A stretch of 9,698 bases of DNA, taken from positions 1-9,698 of the forward strand of contig JAABQE010000241.1 in NCBI GenBank assembly GCA_011391655.1. The letters are read 5' to 3'. Both the position numbers and the translations under genes were made by a program. Of this stretch, positions 7,015 to 9,698 are shown piece after piece. Under the pieces are notes generated by a model, which saw nothing but the letters and a program-made list of their open reading frames with translations, did no database searches and had not been told where the DNA came from. Every line of letters begins with the position of its first letter. The first letter of the stretch is position 1. The DNA is from Hydrogenophilales bacterium. Its GTDB lineage: Bacteria > Pseudomonadota > Gammaproteobacteria > Burkholderiales > Thiobacillaceae.

Positions 7015-9698
7015 ATGGCACACCGCACTGTCTCTCCCAGACCGGCCTTTCAGCACCACCCAGGCTCATCGATGCTGTGGATGAGCCTGCTGTATGGCGC
7101 GCTGGTGATATATGGCACGTTGTTCCCGCTGTCTGAGTGGGCTCCGCCCCTGTTCGAGTGGTCGAATCCTATCACGCAGCCATGGCCGGACAAGGCGTCA
7201 CGCGCGGACATTATCATCAACGTGCTGGCCTACATCCCGCTCGGGCTTTTTCTTGCGCTGTGGCTGCGCCCCAAATGGGGACTGGCTGGCGCGATCCTGG
7301 CCACAAGTCTGTTCGGCTGCGGACTCAGTTTTACGCTGGAGGTATTGCAGTCCGCTCTGCCCAGCCGGGTACCCTCCCTGTTGGACTGGTTGACCAATAC
7401 AAGTGGCAGCGCGCTGGGTGCACTGATAGCTACCGCATTCGATCCCCGACTGCGAGTGGGCCGCATGCTGCTCAACGCGAGACAGGAATGGTTCGATACC
7501 GGTCATTTAATTAATCTGGCACTGGTCATTCTCGGGCTATGGGCCCTGACGCAAGCCGCCCCTTTCGTTCCCTCGTTCGATTGGGGCAATCTCAAGGCCG
7601 GACTCAAGCCGCTCGGCAACACCCTGAGACATCCCGACACGTTTCAGCCCACCGATGCGCTTGCCACGGGATTCGCCGTGCTGGCGCTCGGCCTGATTAC
7701 CCTGCATGCGGCACGTCGTCCGGTCTTGTGGCTATTTCTGGCCTTCAGTTTCGCCGTACTGCTGGCCAAAGTGCCCGTAGTCGGCAGGCAGTTGACGCTG
7801 GAGTCCCTGGCCGGCTGGTCCGGCGCAATACTCGTTCTGTTTGCGTTGCCGCGCCACACCCCGGCCGCCACACGCCTGATGCTGGCCGCAGCCGCCCTGC
7901 TGAGCGCGTATGCGCTGACGCAATTCAAGCCGGGCATCTATCCCGGCACGCACGCCATCAACTGGATCCCTTTTCAAGGCCAGGTAGGCACTCTGGTGGG
8001 GATGGGCGACATTATCGAAACCTTGTGGCCCATCATGGCACTCGGCCTGGCGCTGCGCTGGCTCACCCCATGGCGCTGGCGACGCAGTGTCATGTTGGGT
8101 GGCGGGTTGGTTGTCACCTCGCTGGCATTTGCGCTGGAATGGATGCAGCAGACCGTCCCGGGACGATTTGCCGACATCACCGATGTCTTGCTGGCCTCGC
8201 TGGGCTGGAGCCTGCCCTGGCTATTGGGTGACAGCCGGGGACGGGCAAGTTCCCCCGCGCTCGCCCCCGCACCTCGCCAGATGCGTTGGGCCGTGCCGGC
8301 CCTGGTCGCAACCATCACTTCGCTGAGTTTCGCGGGATGGCTTGCGGGCAGTCATGTGCGCATCGAAACTGACGAACGCGGGCGCGCCGTGCTGCCCGCC
8401 CCGGAAAATCTGGCAGCGATCTATCTACCCGATTTCCGCGAAGCCCACCCCCGCCTTCCACACCCCAGCGTGACGGACATCTCCCGTTTGCAGCAGGAAA
8501 ACCCACAGTGGATCCAGTCCATGCGGGGCCAGGCGCGCGGAGGGGAAGGCGATTTCAACGCCGTCATTACGATGGCCTACCTCGAGCCAGGCAGTCAGAA
8601 TTTGGCCGTGCTGCACCGCAGGCTGCTGGCCGTCGAATACAGCTACCGCGGCCAGCAGGCCAAACCGGTCGCTCATGCCTACGACTGGCTATATGACCAG
8701 TGGGACGATACGCAACGGGTAGCGCTACGTGAGAAGCTAGCTGAGGGCGTCGGGTATCTGGTTAATTTCATTCGCAATGACCGGCTCTCGCCCTATAACG
8801 TCTATCTTTACAACAGTCCGTTTCAGGCCCTGCTGGCCGCCAATCTCGCACTGTACGGTGACGATCCCCGTGGCGAACTCAACATGCGCTTCACCTACGA
8901 TTTATGGAAGCACCGCGTGTTGCCGGCATGGCGCCAGGTGATGGGACAAAACGGAGGCTGGCACGAGGGGGGGGAATATGTCGGCATCGGCATCGGCCAG
9001 GCGATCTATCAGGCGCCCGCGATGTGGCGCAGCGCCACCGGCGAGGATTTATTCAGGAGCGAACCCGGATTGCGCGGTTTCCTAGATTTTGTAACCTATC
9101 GCAGACGGCCTGACGATACGGATTTCCGTTGGGGAGATTCGGGGTTTTTCAACAAAATCGTTCCCGACATCGTCCCACTTGCCCTCGAATACCGGCATGC
9201 CGCCGCGTACAACCTGCGCCCGCCCCACCCCCGACCCGTACCCAGCAGTTGGCCATGGGGACCGCTCACCGATACAACGCTGCTCAATACGGGGGCGAAC
9301 CGGAACTTGCCGCTTGCCAAACACTTTGACGGCATCGGACTCGTTGTGGCGCGCAGCGACTGGACCCCGGACGCCACCTACGTCACCTTCAAGGCAGGGG
9401 ACAATTTCTGGTCGCACTCCCATCTCGACCAGGGTGCATTCACGCTTTACAAGGGCGGGGAGCTTGCGCTCGACAGTGGGTTTTATGGGCCCAAATATGG
9501 CTCCGACCACCACATGAATTACACTTATCAGAGCATCGCACACAACCTGATTACCGTGACCGATCCCGATGATGATGCACCGTCCAGCGGCAAGAACGTG
9601 CGCATGATCGCCAACGATGGCGGGCAGCGCCGCATCGGGTCTGGCTGGGGGCTGGAATCTGCGCCGATTGATCTGAATGACTGGCTCGATCAGCGAGA
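7015..9698 (+). CDS. VanZ-like membrane protein fused to a heparinase II/III-type lyase, 3' end outside the window
   Basis: The frame is open from ATG 7015 to the window edge without a stop (894 codons visible). Residues about 20-445 are membrane-embedded, with roughly 13 hydrophobic stretches (for example 20-38, 65-84, 88-108, 165-183, 236-255, 331-349, 358-376, 425-445). They include two VanZ-like modules: E109..Q112..D124 and E375..Q378..D390. A presumably periplasmic part follows. HPRLP (478-482) resembles the entry to lyase toroid domains. The toroid shows AYDWLYDQW (555-563), a Y-N-S-P at 599-602 and GGWHEGGEY (647-655). A heparinase II/III beta-sandwich begins with the H801-S-H-L-D-Q806 motif and IAHN (841-844). 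By family knowledge such enzymes cleave uronic-acid polysaccharides by beta-elimination, and N600, Y655 and H803 are candidate catalytic residues. Substrate and activity are unproven. The start could also be Met20 (7072) or Met23 (7081), as no ribosome site favours 7015. Confidence 0.85.
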   Translation, partial: MAHRTVSPRPAFQHHPGSSMLWMSLLYGALVIYGTLFPLSEWAPPLFEWSNPITQPWPDKASRADIIINVLAYIPLGLFLALWLRPKWGLAGAILATSLFGCGLSFTLEVLQSALPSRVPSLLDWLTNTSGSALGALIATAFDPRLRVGRMLLNARQEWFDTGHLINLALVILGLWALTQAAPFVPSFDWGNLKAGLKPLGNTLRHPDTFQPTDALATGFAVLALGLITLHAARRPVLWLFLAFSFAVLLAKVPVVGRQLTLESLAGWSGAILVLFALPRHTPAATRLMLAAAALLSAYALTQFKPGIYPGTHAINWIPFQGQVGTLVGMGDIIETLWPIMALGLALRWLTPWRWRRSVMLGGGLVVTSLAFALEWMQQTVPGRFADITDVLLASLGWSLPWLLGDSRGRASSPALAPAPRQMRWAVPALVATITSLSFAGWLAGSHVRIETDERGRAVLPAPENLAAIYLPDFREAHPRLPHPSVTDISRLQQENPQWIQSMRGQARGGEGDFNAVITMAYLEPGSQNLAVLHRRLLAVEYSYRGQQAKPVAHAYDWLYDQWDDTQRVALREKLAEGVGYLVNFIRNDRLSPYNVYLYNSPFQALLAANLALYGDDPRGELNMRFTYDLWKHRVLPAWRQVMGQNGGWHEGGEYVGIGIGQAIYQAPAMWRSATGEDLFRSEPGLRGFLDFVTYRRRPDDTDFRWGDSGFFNKIVPDIVPLALEYRHAAAYNLRPPHPRPVPSSWPWGPLTDTTLLNTGANRNLPLAKHFDGIGLVVARSDWTPDATYVTFKAGDNFWSHSHLDQGAFTLYKGGELALDSGFYGPKYGSDHHMNYTYQSIAHNLITVTDPDDDAPSSGKNVRMIANDGGQRRIGSGWGLESAPIDLNDWLDQR

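Noticed and set aside
6087..7136. 349-codon open frame on the + strand across the DHH gene and into the fusion gene
   Set aside because: It is antisense to the DHH motifs and then out of frame with the VanZ part. No family resemblance is seen.
1..9698. CRISPR arrays, tRNA/rRNA genes, insertion sequences, att sites
   Set aside because: Reading through the window by eye showed no spaced repeats, RNA-gene signatures, transposase-like ORFs or terminal inverted repeats.

Overview
The window comes from a GC-rich Gram-negative bacterium. The ubiE-ubiJ-ubiB ubiquinone block and the style of all protein families point to a betaproteobacterium (Nitrosomonadales- or Rhodocyclales-like). This is inferred from gene content and remembered family sequences, not from a search.

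Left part (1-2841, + strand): the aerobic ubiquinone genes ubiE (5' end outside the window), ubiJ and ubiB. They are joined by 4-nt stop/start overlaps (TTGA, then ATGA), so they are clearly one operon. Downstream in the same direction (2851-4283) lies a sodium:solute symporter gene. Its first 38 codons are in a different frame from the remaining 439 codons. A single missing base in a Pro codon explains the break, and it leaves an ATGA stop/start junction at 2964-2967. A strong symmetrical hairpin with A7/T7 arms (4331-4370) then ends transcription from both sides.

Middle part (4387-6992, - strand): a two-gene operon with a 14-nt gap. The first gene encodes a DHH/DHHA1 phosphoesterase. The second encodes a fused ATP sulfurylase-like/APS kinase protein. 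Its kinase half looks intact, but its sulfurylase half has lost several catalytic signatures. A PAPS-making kinase beside a possible pAp-degrading phosphoesterase is a sensible pair, but that link is inference.

Right part (7015 to the window end, + strand): one uninterrupted reading frame of at least 894 codons, divergent from the DHH gene with only 22 nt between start codons. It encodes a polytopic membrane protein with two VanZ-like modules, followed by a heparinase II/III-type polysaccharide lyase region. The C-terminus lies beyond the window. The most unusual items are this membrane-lyase fusion, the degenerate sulfurylase-kinase fusion and the frame-broken symporter. The - strand operon and the fusion gene together could belong to an exopolysaccharide (possibly sulfated) locus, which remains a hypothesis.
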